Assembly (NCBI GenBank): GCA_963575745.1
Contig: CAUYUJ010018049.1
Coordinates: 22,501 to 77,500 of the forward strand
Direction of reading: 5' to 3'
DNA: 55,000 bases
DNA from: Prorocentrum cordatum
Taxonomy: Eukaryota; Sar; Dinophyceae; Prorocentrales; Prorocentraceae
Part shown: positions 20,855-30,553 of the stretch, in pieces
Layout of the letters: the number at the start of each line of letters is the position of its first letter
Position numbering within the stretch: the first letter of the stretch is position 1
Made by a program: the position numbers and the translations under genes
The notes under the pieces: generated by a model
Told to the model about the DNA's origin: nothing
Databases searched by the model: none
What the model saw: only the letters and a program-made list of their open reading frames with translations

Positions 20855-21005
20855 CTCGCACGCCGAGGTCGCTGCATCGTAGAAGAGGTGGCGTTGGGCT
20901 GCAGCTTCGCCGTCCGCATCTCGCTGAGCACCGCCAGAGCCCGCCGCCACTGCTCGCCCTTCTCGCACACGCTGATTCCAGCGTTGTAGCTAACAGGGTC
21001 TGACC
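20855..21005 (-). CDS. PPR module 11 with out-of-frame next unit
   Basis: The minus strand encodes SYNAGISVCEKGEQWRRAL and a second helix ending RTAKLQPNATSS. The start of a next unit (YDAATSACEKRSS) follows in a shifted frame. Confidence 0.6.
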
Positions 21006-21009
21006 CGTG

Positions 21010-21270
21010 GCCTATAGGAAACGAATTCTGCACGAGATGGTACGTTGGACCAGGGCAGAGATGTTGCCGAAAGGCTTTCGTGATGACGCTGGGCCCGAAC
21101 TTCGCCTCTGCTGTTGCTGCCTGCAGCTACAGGGTGCTGCTGCCTGCGGCATGTTGTTGCTGCTGCTTACGTTTGCTGTACTGCCGTTGCCTGCCGCGGA
21201 CTGTGGCTGTTCGCTGTTGCTGCTTGAGGCTGCAGAGTACGGCTTCATGTCACTCTTGCTAGACTGACGC
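21010..21270 (+). repeat. CTG-rich dispersed element, copy 3
   Basis: Follows module 11 and contains TTGCCGAAAGGCTTTCGTGA and CTGC-rich sequence like copies 1 and 4. Confidence 0.6.
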
Positions 21271-21370
21271 AACCTGAAGCTCGTGAGGGGAGCGAGGAGC
21301 GAGAAGCAAGGAGCGAGGAGTCAGGGTCGAGGGGGGGGGGGGGAGCGAGGAGCGATCAGCGAGGATCATG

Positions 21371-22065
21371 TGCCAAAGTGGACGGGAGGGCGGCACGCGA
21401 ACCATGCCACTGGGGTCTTCGGTGGAGCTCCCCATGGGGCCACGAAACGTGTGAGGGGTGTGCCAAAGTGGAGGGGGGGCGGCATGCGAACCATGCCACT
21501 GGGGCCTTCGGTGGAGCTCCCTCTGGGGCCACGAATCTTGTAGTGGGTGTGCCAGTGGACGGGGGGCGGCATGCGAACCATGCCACTGGGGCCTTCGGTG
21601 GAGCACCCCGTGGGGCCCCGAAACGTGTGAGAGGTGTGCCAAAGTGGACGGGGGGCGGCATGCGAACCATGCCACTGGGGCCTTCGGTGGAGCTCTCCAT
21701 GGGGCCACGAAACGTGTGAGGGGTGTGCCAAAGTGGACGGGGGGCGGCATGCGAACCATGCCACTGGGGCCTTCGGTGGAGCTCCCCATGGGGCACGAAA
21801 CGTGTGAGGGGTTTGCCAAAGTGGACCGGAGGCGGCATGCGAGCCATGCCGCTAGGGCCTTCGTCGAAGCTCTCCATGGGGCCACGAAACGTGTGAGGGG
21901 TGTGCCAATGTGGGAGGGGGGGCATCTGAACCATACCACTGGGGCCTTCGGTGGAGCACCCCGTGGGGCCCCGAAACGTGTGAAAGTTGACGGGGGGCGG
22001 CATGCGAACCATGCCACTGGGGCCTTCGGTGGAGCTCACTATGGGGCCACGAAACGTGTGAGGTT
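21371..22065. repeat. Tandem array of eight 80-90 bp units
   Basis: Units start at about 21371, 21461, 21550, 21636, 21726, 21814, 21902 and 21980. Each contains GCGAACCATGCCACTGGGGC or a close variant and CACGAAACGTGTGAGG. There are no unique spacers, so this is a minisatellite and not a CRISPR array. The 539-residue plus-strand frame starting at 21458 is this array read through and is not a gene. Confidence 0.95.
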
Positions 22066-22133
22066 AGCGCCGAACTGCTTGACATGCGGAGGACAGAGGC
22101 AAGGTTGGGAGGAGGGAGAAGCGCGAGGAGGAG

Positions 22134-22372
22134 GATTGGAGAGGAGAGGAGAGGAGAGGAGAGGAGAGGAGAGGAGAGGAGAGGAGAGGGAGGAGAGAAG
22201 AGAGGGAGAGGAGAGGAGAGGAGAGGAGAGGAGAGGGGAGAGAGGAGAAAGGAGAGGAGAGGAGGATAGAGGAGAGAAGAGAGAGGAGAGAGGAGAGAGG
22301 AGAAAGGAGAGAGGAGAGAGGAGGAGGGGAGGGGAGGGGAGGGGAGGGGAGAGGAGAGGAGAGGAGGACGCA
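22134..22372. repeat. (AGGAG)n/(GGAGA)n microsatellite
   Basis: Polypurine tract of about 240 bp, mainly the pentamer GGAGA, turning to AGGGG near 22330. Confidence 0.95.
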
Positions 22373-22439
22373 GGGCACCGTCTCTTCAAAACGAATGAGC
22401 CAACACCACAGGACAGTTGGGGGAAAAAACACGTTTTCC

Positions 22440-22670
22440 CACGAGGATTGGCACGATTTGGACCTTTCAGAGCTGCCTTCGGGGCCCTTTGGGGCCTCTC
22501 TTGGGGCGTCTTGGGGGCCTCGTGTGCCGTCGCCAATCTACTGGAGGCCGTCTTGCGGCACGTCTTTGGCGCCACTGCGGCCGTCTGCCCCAGACCCGCA
22601 AGGCTGTCCAGGCTGCCCCGGGGGCGCTTTTCGACCTCCTGGGGCCACTCGGAGGCACAAGAACAACTGA
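22440..22670 (+). repeat. Degenerate GGCCGTCTTGGG repeat
   Basis: A short run between two purine-rich tracts. Confidence 0.65.
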
Positions 22671-22724
22671 CGCGACATGATGTCGCGCGCGGGTTCCTGC
22701 ACTGTGCTAACGGGGGCGACGGGG

Positions 22725-22792
22725 GGATGGAGGAGGGGGAGGAGGAGGGGGAGGAGGAGGAGGAGGAGGAGGAGGAGGAGGAGGAGGAGGAC
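22725..22792. repeat. (GGA)n microsatellite
   Basis: GGA/GAG triplets. Confidence 0.95.
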
Positions 22793-22914
22793 GACAGGAG
22801 GAGGACGACAGGAGAAGGGGGAGGCGCGGGGACTGCCTCTCAAAAGCGAGGGCCCACCACCAGAGGATGGTTGGGAGCTGACGCACAGCACATGCTGTCG
22901 CGCGCGGGCTCCTG

Positions 22915-23050
22915 CGCTGCAGCAGAGATGACGTTCGGCTCCAGCCTCGCCCCCCGCATCTCGCGGAGCACCGCCAGCGCCCGCTGCCACTGCGCGCCCT
23001 TCTCGCACGCGCTGATGCCGGCGTTGCAGCTGACCAGAAGGAACCCGCGG
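22915..23050 (-). CDS. PPR module 12
   Basis: The minus strand encodes SCNAGISACEKGAQWQRAL and a second helix LREMRGARLEPNVISAA. The conserved Tyr after Ser is Cys. The right flank CCCGCGGGAAATCCACGG matches that of module 4. Confidence 0.62.
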
Positions 23051-23079
23051 GAAATCCACGGCTGGCAGCAGGGCTGAAT

Positions 23080-23200
23080 CTAAACGGTGTTCTTCATTTT
23101 CGTGTTGTTTTCGTTGTCCCTCGTTTGGTCTTCAATCCGCCTTACCGCAAAACGAAGTCGAAACGAAAACGGCCCACGAAATCGCCAGAACACCGTTTAG
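23080..23200. mobile_element. MITE-like element M3
   Basis: A 121-bp AT-richer element with perfect 14-bp terminal inverted repeats, CTAAACGGTGTTCT (23080-23093) and its complement (23187-23200). Weaker symmetry continues inward for about 20 more bases. GGCTGGCAG lies outside both ends as a possible duplicated target. No coding capacity. Confidence 0.75.
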
Positions 23201-23382
23201 GTCCAGCCCTGGCTGGCAGGTCAGGGTCTCGGTCCCGAACGAGCATGCGTCGCCGACGCCTGCGCGTTCGCTCCAGGGTCCGCTGCGGGCTCCAGGCCCC
23301 GGGGCTTCGGGGCTGGTGGCTGTCTTCGAGGGTTCCTGTGGCATCGAAGGTTTCCCGCAGTTCGGTCTCGCTGCGGCATCTT

Positions 23383-23505
23383 GCAGGAGGAGGCGAAGGC
23401 GGAGGCGGAGGAGGAAAAGGAGGAGGAGGAGGAGGAGGAGGAGGAGGAGGAGGAGGAGGGGGAGGAGGAGGAGGAGGAGGAGGAGGAGGAGGAGGAGAGC
23501 GGCAC
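23383..23505. repeat. (GGA)n microsatellite
   Basis: GGA triplets. Confidence 0.95.
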
Positions 23506-23984
23506 TGGAGATAGGGGGGAGTGCAGGCTCCGGCTCCCAGAGGAGGGAGCCGAGGCAGGGAAGGTGAGAGAAGGCCCCCCTGATCACCCGTGATCGGAAG
23601 GGGGGCGTCGGAGGAAGAGAGCAGTCCAGAAGGAGGGAGGTGCGAGCTCGCAGACGAGGAAGCCAGGGTAGAGAAAGTCAAGAGAAGGTCCCCCTTGTCA
23701 CCCCTCGTCGCTGGGGGGTGGGGGTCGAGGCGTGCTGGGGCGTGCGGGGGGCGGGGAAGGAGGGAGTGAGGCGCATGAGAGCGAGCAGGAGGCCGAGGAG
23801 GACGAGAGCAGCTCTGGAGCGAGGGCGGTCTTCGGATTGGGCCTCGGGGAGACAGCAGAGGGTGCGGGTTCGGCTGCAGGGGCTCCGAGGTGTCTACATG
23901 TCCCCATTTGCCACCCCGAATCGGCTGTGGGGACCCCAGAGTGGCTGGAGCTTGGAGGAAGGGGAGTCAAGGAGAGGGATCAGG
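23506..23984. other. No gene seen
   Basis: GC-rich unique sequence. CCCCCTTGTCACCCC/CCCCCCTGATCACCC phrases recur about 120 bases apart. Open frames here lack any domain. Confidence 0.4.
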
Positions 23985-24113
23985 AGCAGGAGGAGGAGGA
24001 GGAGGAAGATCAGGAGGAGGATCAGGAGGAGGAGAAGGAGAGGAGGAGGAGGAGGAGGAGGAGGAGGAAGAGGAGGAAGAGGAGGAGAAGGAGGAGGAGG
24101 AGGAGGAGGGAGG
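23985..24113. repeat. (GGA)n microsatellite
   Basis: GGA triplets just upstream of the large retroelement. Confidence 0.95.
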
Positions 24114-24152
24114 GGGAGAAGCCCATCTGGCCTCTGGCGGGCCGGGGCCGTG

Positions 24153-24225
24153 AACGATCATCCGTTCGGCCTGATCGTTCGATCGCGCCGATCGACTCAC
24201 GCCAATCGTGATCGGCCGCCCGCGG
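24153..24225. promoter_or_regulatory. GATC-rich palindrome cluster at the element's 5' end
   Basis: AACGATCA (24153-24160) pairs with TGATCGTT (24172-24179), and CGATCG occurs twice (24180-24185, 24189-24194). It lies just before the Gag-like frame. A 5'-UTR fold or internal promoter is possible but not shown. Confidence 0.4.
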
Positions 24226-24485
24226 GGCCGGGCTCGCGCGCCGCGGCGGGTCGGCGATAGCCGACGCCGCAGCCGCGACCCTGCGCCTGGCTGCGCGCCT
24301 GCTGGCGCGCCACGTGGGGCCAGACGCCTCGGGAGCCCCCCTGGCACAGGCGGGAGAGGGCACGCCGCTCCTCGGCGAGGGCCCTGCTGCGCGTGGTGGA
24401 GGCGGCCAACGTCCTCAACAGCCACCACTCAGCGCAGCAGCCCCAGCGCCAGCAGCAGCACCAGCGCAGCCGCAGCAGCAGCGAG

Positions 24486-27400
24486 ATGACGACGAAGGCG
24501 CAGCAGCAGCAGCACCAGCGCAGGCGCAGCAGCAGCGCCAGAGACTGGTCAGGAGACATCGGAGCCATCGGAGGGCGACCCTGGGAGTGGGCCCGCGATG
24601 ACAGCCAGCACCACCAGCGCCAGCGCAACGGATACCAGCAGCACAACGCACAGAGGCGGCAGCACAGCCAGCAGCAGCAGCAGCAGCCTCAGACCCACAA
24701 GCACCACCACCAGCCAGCCCAACACCAGCACCAGCAAAAGCACCCACAGCACCAGCAGCGAAGCGACAGCGACCAGCACTGGAAGCACAGTGCACCATGG
24801 AGGAGCGCCTCAGCCAGAAGGAGAAGCAGCAGGCGCAAAAGAAGGGACCAGCTCGACACTCCAGCCTCAGCCTACACCGGCAGCTTCCAGTACAGCCCTC
24901 AGCAAAAGGCAGTCCTGGACAGCATCACGCCAGTCTCCTTCGCCGTCGCGATGGAGCACGAGAGCTGGTCCGCACCACCAGACGACGAGGAGATGAGGTT
25001 CGTGTGGTACAAGACGAAGTGCCACAGGCTGGGTCGCCTCTCCGAGAACATCGCTGGCGCTAGGCTGGCGGGTTTGTGCACATCCAGCCTCGAGCAGGAA
25101 GCGGCGATCACCGCCACGAACATCTCCTTCGTCCTGCCCCACAAAGAGCGCATGAAGCAGCTCAGGGCTACGCTGGAAAAGCTGGAGGAGGAGCATGCCG
25201 AGATGGAGAAGCGGCTCAGCAAGATGCTCGACCAGGAGGCGGCGGCCGCCAGAACCATCAGGGTCTACAAGACCCTGATGAGGGAAACCAGAGATCAAAT
25301 GGCAAAGTCGGCGGGCGTAAAGGAGGAATCGTCAGAAGAAGAGGGGAGCCATGATCCCACCAGAGGACGCACGCCACACCCGGCCGCGAGGAGGAGGCGC
25401 GATCCAACTGCAGCTCTAGCGGCACCAGCCACAGCTCAGCCAGCCACAGCTCAGCCAGCCACAGCAGCTCAGCAGCCACGACCAGCCCCAGCAGCACCAG
25501 ACGAGATCAAAGACGCCATCAGGAGACTGACCGAGAGGCTAGACTCGCAGCAGAAAAAGGAACAGCAGCAAAGCGACCTGCTGGCACAAGCAGAGCTCAA
25601 GCACAAAAGCGAGCTGAAGGCCTACGAGCAGACCATGGCGCAAAAGATGTACCACACGACCGAAGTGCAGCTGGCCAAGCAGGAGGAGTGGCACACATGG
25701 GAGGTTAACGCGCTCAAGCGGCACCACAACGCCAAGCTGGAGGAGGAGGAAGCGAAAGCATACGAGGCACAAAGAGGCACCCAGAGGACACAGGAGAAAA
25801 GGGCCAAAGGGATGCTCGTGGACTTGCAAATGCATCTTGAGTTGGAAAAGAAGACACTACGCGAGGAGATGCACAAGGAAGACCAGAGAACAGCAGCCAT
25901 CTACACGCAGCAGGTCCAGAAGGCCAGGCAGGAAGAGCAAGCTGTGAGACAGATGGCGGCTCAGGAGGCCCAGTGGTGCAAGATGGCGCAGGAGCACAAT
26001 GAAAAGGCGACGCAGGAGATGGCGGAGGCGGAGTACCAGGAGCGATGCGCCCGTCGCAGCGCTTACAAGGATGAGGAGCTGCGTATCGCAGTGAACTACC
26101 AGCAGATGGCCTACGAGCACCAGGAAGAAGCCAACAGGCGCGAAGCGATGCGGGTCGTCCTGAACCTGGAGCACGCAGCCATCCAGGCGAAGGCATACGA
26201 GATGCAACACGAGCAGGAAAAGTACCTGGAGCGCGTCGGGGAGCACCAGGAGGCGGTGGACAAAGCCCAAAGGATGGAGGAGGTGGCACTGCAGCGACAA
26301 GCAGCGGCCACAAGCGAGCTCCAGGCACTACAGCATCAGCAGGAGATTGAGAACCAAGTGGCGCAGCAGTACCACAGCACTCTGCAGCGCCAGCACCAGC
26401 AGGAGATGCAGGCCGCGGCGCAGCATTACGCCCACAACCAGTACATGGGCGACGCACAGAGGCAGCAGCAACTACAAGACCTCCAACGCGCACATGATTT
26501 GCAAACGGCAGGACTCCAGAACGCACTACGGGACGCCTGGGGAGCAGGAGGACAAGTGGACGAGGAACTGCTACTCGACATGACGGACGACCTCATGGAA
26601 GACCCAGTCACGAGTGAGCGCGACCAAGGCATGGCGGAGCAGGAGGGCGCGTACCAGAGGGAACAACTGGAGGCAGACTTACTTCGGCTACTACCTAGCC
26701 AGTACGAACTTCCACATCCAGAACTACCGCCGTACCTCGAGGAGCTGGCCGAGGTGGGATTTGGAGAGAGGTCTCATACATCGTCGATGCCAACGCCAGA
26801 GGAGCCTACCCTCTCGTCGTGCGACGACCTCATTTTCCAGGACCAAAGCTTCGTGCCGAAGACATCCGCCGAAGAGTGTCCGCTACCTCCACCACCACCT
26901 CAGCAGCGCCCGCACATCGAGGAGCACAACAGCGTCGGCTCATTCTCGCACTCGGGGCTGCTCGACGTACGGGCGAGCAGCGACTGCATCCCAATTGGCG
27001 AATCCGACGACGCCGACCTGCAGGACGAAGAGACGAAGATCCGCCAAGGCCTGCGCAAGGAGAAGGAGGACGAAGCCCCGACAGACCTCGCCTCACTCTC
27101 ACCAACGTTACCAGCCGACTCACCCATCCCGACAGAGCAGCCCACGCCAAGACACATACTTTTTCCGCCCGTCACGCCTCTCACGCCAAACAAGACCCCA
27201 CAACAGCGATCACAGCCAGCCGAAACCCCCATGACGACGCTGTTCATCGACCTCAGCCGCGACGAGGAGGCTTGCCCCAGCACACCTCCACGGATGCCGA
27301 TTGAGGACATCACGCCCACCGTGCCACACGAGCCACGTCTGCCACCACCGCGATTCCACTTGGGCACGCCAGAGAGGACGAGCTCGGCACCTCCATGCAG

Positions 27401-27566
27401 AGGTAACCTGAAGCAGCCAAGGGAAACCAGGAGGGCGAGGAGCCAGCCGAAAAAGGTCAGGATCTGCGACGCGGACGATGGCTTCGCGGACCCAGGCGAC
27501 AGGGTGGCATCCTTCATCGAGAGCGGCGAGAGCGACCTCGACGGGGGTCGACTGTCAAAAAACTGA
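24486..27566 (+). CDS. Gag-like coiled-coil ORF1 of retroelement
   Basis: The frame is open from 24261. The first ATG is at 24486, giving 1026 residues. Residues 1-110 are Gln/His/Ser-rich. A more conserved-looking globular part follows (about 130-260, starting FQYSPQQKAV) and includes a short coil at 217-265. A Pro/Ala linker comes next, then a very long coiled coil at about 338-683, rich in Glu, Gln, Ala and Met. The C-terminal third is acidic and proline-rich. There is no zinc knuckle. Position, coiled coil and the following slippery site suggest a nucleoprotein-forming ORF1/Gag, but this is inferred from context and not from a recognised family. The stop TGA directly follows the slippery heptamer. 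Confidence 0.75.
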   Translation: MTTKAQQQQHQRRRSSSARDWSGDIGAIGGRPWEWARDDSQHHQRQRNGYQQHNAQRRQHSQQQQQQPQTHKHHHQPAQHQHQQKHPQHQQRSDSDQHWKHSAPWRSASARRRSSRRKRRDQLDTPASAYTGSFQYSPQQKAVLDSITPVSFAVAMEHESWSAPPDDEEMRFVWYKTKCHRLGRLSENIAGARLAGLCTSSLEQEAAITATNISFVLPHKERMKQLRATLEKLEEEHAEMEKRLSKMLDQEAAAARTIRVYKTLMRETRDQMAKSAGVKEESSEEEGSHDPTRGRTPHPAARRRRDPTAALAAPATAQPATAQPATAAQQPRPAPAAPDEIKDAIRRLTERLDSQQKKEQQQSDLLAQAELKHKSELKAYEQTMAQKMYHTTEVQLAKQEEWHTWEVNALKRHHNAKLEEEEAKAYEAQRGTQRTQEKRAKGMLVDLQMHLELEKKTLREEMHKEDQRTAAIYTQQVQKARQEEQAVRQMAAQEAQWCKMAQEHNEKATQEMAEAEYQERCARRSAYKDEELRIAVNYQQMAYEHQEEANRREAMRVVLNLEHAAIQAKAYEMQHEQEKYLERVGEHQEAVDKAQRMEEVALQRQAAATSELQALQHQQEIENQVAQQYHSTLQRQHQQEMQAAAQHYAHNQYMGDAQRQQQLQDLQRAHDLQTAGLQNALRDAWGAGGQVDEELLLDMTDDLMEDPVTSERDQGMAEQEGAYQREQLEADLLRLLPSQYELPHPELPPYLEELAEVGFGERSHTSSMPTPEEPTLSSCDDLIFQDQSFVPKTSAEECPLPPPPPQQRPHIEEHNSVGSFSHSGLLDVRASSDCIPIGESDDADLQDEETKIRQGLRKEKEDEAPTDLASLSPTLPADSPIPTEQPTPRHILFPPVTPLTPNKTPQQRSQPAETPMTTLFIDLSRDEEACPSTPPRMPIEDITPTVPHEPRLPPPRFHLGTPERTSSAPPCRGNLKQPRETRRARSQPKKVRICDADDGFADPGDRVASFIESGESDLDGGRLSKN
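27557..27563 (+). promoter_or_regulatory. Candidate -1 ribosomal frameshift site A-AAA-AAC
   Basis: In the ORF1 frame the codons read TCA AAA AAC TGA, so the heptamer A AAA AAC is in exact X-XXY-YYZ register with the stop immediately after. A -1 slip enters the frame that is open from 27305 to 29623. Confidence 0.65.
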
Positions 27567-29623
27567 GTTGGAGCACGCAGGCTGGGGGGCAACTGGCCCA
27601 GACCTGCGCCCAGACAGCCACACCAGAAGACATCGGGGATATTGGGCCCAGACTCAGAGACCCGTGCGGTGACGAGCCTACGCCCAACGACCCCCACCCA
27701 CGGCCCCTGGCCGCACGCACACGATCGCACCTAGCTTCCATCACACTACATAGTTACGTCCAAGCCGATGCGAGCCTGGGGGATGCCGCATCCGCTTCAA
27801 ACCACCAACGCTCTACTAGGGAGCCCCGACTCAAAAGACGCAGCAGACGAACCACCTGCATTACTAGCTCCCTAGACGCCGCAACTGTGGGCAAGGGTGG
27901 GGACCACCCACAGGACGGCGACACCAAGTTTGAGCGCTCCAAGCGCGGACCTGAGCGACTCCCTCAGGCCGCGATCCCCACTGCCATCTGGGTCCAGGCA
28001 GGCAAACAGCACCGCGACGGGGCGAGGCTGCAGCAAGAGTGGGAGAGCTACTCGGGCAGCCAGCCGCAGTGCCAACAGCGTGGACCAAGGCGACACCCCC
28101 TGGCCACGCCAGGATCGACACCCCACTTCGCGGGAGCCGCGGCGGCCCATGCGGCGTCGCAACCCCGGCAGCACAGCCACGCGAAGGAGGACCCAGGCAG
28201 CAGGTCGAGACTATCAGATCTATCACATCTGGAGGTCTCCCAGCGCCGGGTACTCTGGGAGCATCCCACACTTGCAGTCGACGGAGCCTGGCCCTCTCGC
28301 CAACCTCTCGACACCAGCCACTTGGGCTCGCAAGCAGACCACATGGCAAGCATAAGGACCCCCAGGGGGCTGGCTAGTCCACCAGCGACAGCCAAATTAA
28401 ATGCACATACCACGACACAACCAAGCACTGACCACACCCGACAGATACAGCATGGACCCATACAAGCCTACGAGCTAGAGCAAATACAGGATACATACCT
28501 CGACAGCAACGGCATCAGCCCAACACCAGCAGAATCGCACCTCAATGACGTCACAGCGGTTGCAAGAGCAAGAAGAGTGGCGAGGCGCAAAAGAGTACTC
28601 AGACAGGCGCTTAGGGCGGAGATGCTCCCAGACTTTGGAGCGACGCCGACCAAGAACTCCTTCGAGGCGCTTGCGGACAGCAGCAGCAGCGAGGACGACG
28701 TACGGCCAGATAGTACTCAGCCCCCTGGAGCTGAACACCCTGAAGAGCGGGACTTGGAATCCGCCATCGGGTGCCCGAGTCGAGAGCGCCGCAGCAGCTG
28801 CCCGAGGTTGCGTACTACTTGGAGGCCAGCGCCTCGGTCCACAGCAGCAGAGCATACTCAATGCTCTGACGAGCCCAAACAACACAACGTACCGACCAGG
28901 ACCTGTCTGCGTTGGCGTGTCAGCGCGGGGTCGCCTCACTCTGCAAGGCCGTCGACGGGCGGACCTGCTCTCCCCGAGCAGCTGCGGGTTGACTCCCCCT
29001 TGCAGGTGCGAAGACGCGAGGGCATGCCTCCGACGGGAGGGTGGTCGATGCCTTGCTCTCGCGTCAGCGATGTCGTGCTGGGGCGCTCAACCAGGTCCAA
29101 CGAGCACCAACCATCTACACTCCCGCCACCGACACCAGCCAAATCAAGCTTAGACCCTTATGAGCAGCGGGCAGAGCCAGTCCCACTCACCCTTCCACCA
29201 CCGAACCCAAGCGACCCCCCTGACGGCATAACTCATCGCCTACGTGACAGCATGCTCCATGCCCAATCACACGAGCCCCTGTTCAGTCAGGCCGTGCGGG
29301 CTGGATCGGACAACTTGAACGCCGATGAGGAGTGCTGCCAAAGACCACCGACCCCGCGGGAGAGGAGCACGACGCGGACGGGGACCAAGCCCTACAAGCC
29401 AGCCGACCACTTGGAGTCCGAGCAACCACTACTAGACACAACGACTAATACCAGACAACACCCCCAGCCCCAGAGGGACGTGCAAACCCGACGAGCAATG
29501 CTGCCGTTCAGGAGCTACCACGGCGCTATCGGGCATCCGACGGGACAGCAACAACCCATCCCCGCACCCCGCACCACAACGACGCACAACCTCAGCCATG
29601 CACCCCTTCCGTATTCCAACTAG
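27564..29623 (+). CDS. Pol-side low-complexity region, -1 frame
   Basis: This frame is open across the ORF1 stop and runs about 686 codons to TAG at 29621. It is rich in Pro, Ser, Arg, Thr and Gln, with one segment that looks structured (about 28470-28700, containing YELEQIQDTYLDSNG and NSFEALADSSSSEDD). No zinc knuckle, protease or other domain is recognised. It has no ATG near its start, which fits entry by frameshift. From about 28700 to 29150 another plus frame (28545-29153) is also open and reads equally well, so an internal indel cannot be excluded. Confidence 0.5.
27576..27608 (+). promoter_or_regulatory. Stem-loop downstream of the slippery site
   Basis: CGCAGGCTGGG (27576-27586) pairs with CCCAGACCTGCG (27597-27608), an 11-bp stem with one bulged A and a 10-base loop. 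The spacer from the heptamer is 12 bases, somewhat longer than the usual 5-9. Confidence 0.55.
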
Positions 29624-30553
29624 GCGCAGCATAACTGCGGACGACGCTCGAGACAACCAACGCACTAGCACTGATAGCGAGCACAGCGAAGACTATCTAC
29701 GCTGCGAGCGCAGGAGGAGACGACGACAAAGAACTAGACCAGCAACACACGGGCAAGTGCACAAAACCGACCTGCGCAGAGACAGCAACAGCACGCAGCG
29801 ACGCTTTGTCAACATTGGATCACCACAGTTCCTACCGACGCAGTTTCAACAACACATCCAGAAGCTGACATGGCATTACGACCTCGAGGAGCACGACCTG
29901 CACGAGCACACCAGGCTGGCGGTGAGGCACCTTGCTCCCTCGAGACCTTCGACGTCTGCGAAGCGGCACTACTACTTCACCGACGCGCCCTACCACGCCA
30001 AAGCACCCTACCACGCCAAAGCACCTGGCACATCGGCATGGGCAGTGGTACACCTGAGAGAAGACGGCCAGGGCATCGCCTACTACAGACACATGTACTC
30101 CAACCACGCCCTGTCTGTCAGCGAGGAAATGGCCAACAATATCACCTCCAGCACCAGCCCCGAATTGGGAGCGTTGCTCTGGGCAGGCATCGCATGTATC
30201 CAGGAGGACGATGAGCAGGAGATCGTCATTATCGGCGACAACACCGCGGCTCTGGGAGCGGCAGCTGGAACATCGCGGATCAGATCGTGTAGGAACCGCC
30301 CCCTTGCGAGGTTTACACTATATTATTCCAGCAACTACAGCTCACAAAGTCCATCAGCTTCGAACAAACACATGCGCATCGAGATGCCCCCTGGAATGAA
30401 GCAGCAGATGTTTTGTCAAAATATGCGGCGCTCCAACCAGCGCCACCACCACCCGCGGAAGAGCTAGTTGACATAGTACGATATACCAGCACACTCGAAT
30501 GGGCTTGGATGGCTAATCCTGCGTGCAAGGACCTACATGCTTACCCAACATGA
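29436..30553 (+). pseudogene. RNase H domain, frameshifted
   Basis: A type 1 RNase H is spread over two frames. In the first (open 29436-30467) there are the Asp of FTDA (29982-29984), the Glu of SPELGALLWA (30162-30164) and the Asp of GDNTAAL (30237-30239). The last motif, RDAPWNEAADVLSKYAA with its Asp at 30407-30409, is in the frame of the downstream polymerase. That frame carries TAG at 30290 and TGA at 30551. One indel near 30265 and two stops thus disable the domain. A second indel is needed between 29436 and 29623 to join it to the preceding region. Position before the endonuclease is unusual. Confidence 0.72.
29988..30023 (+). repeat. 18-bp tandem duplication in RNase H
   Basis: CCCTACCACGCCAAAGCA occurs twice back to back (29988-30005, 30006-30023), adding six residues (PYHAKA) directly after the first catalytic Asp region. 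Confidence 0.9.

Noticed and set aside
21371-22065. Regular array considered as CRISPR
   Set aside because: The units are contiguous and contain no unique spacers, and the setting is a eukaryotic genome.
21458-23077. 539-residue plus-strand open frame
   Set aside because: It reads the 88-bp array and the GGAGA microsatellite. Unit lengths are not multiples of three, so the repeats are translated in different frames.
26900-27730. 276-residue minus frame over the Gag-like ORF
   Set aside because: It is antisense to a longer coiled-coil ORF and is Ser/Arg/Gly-rich with no domain.
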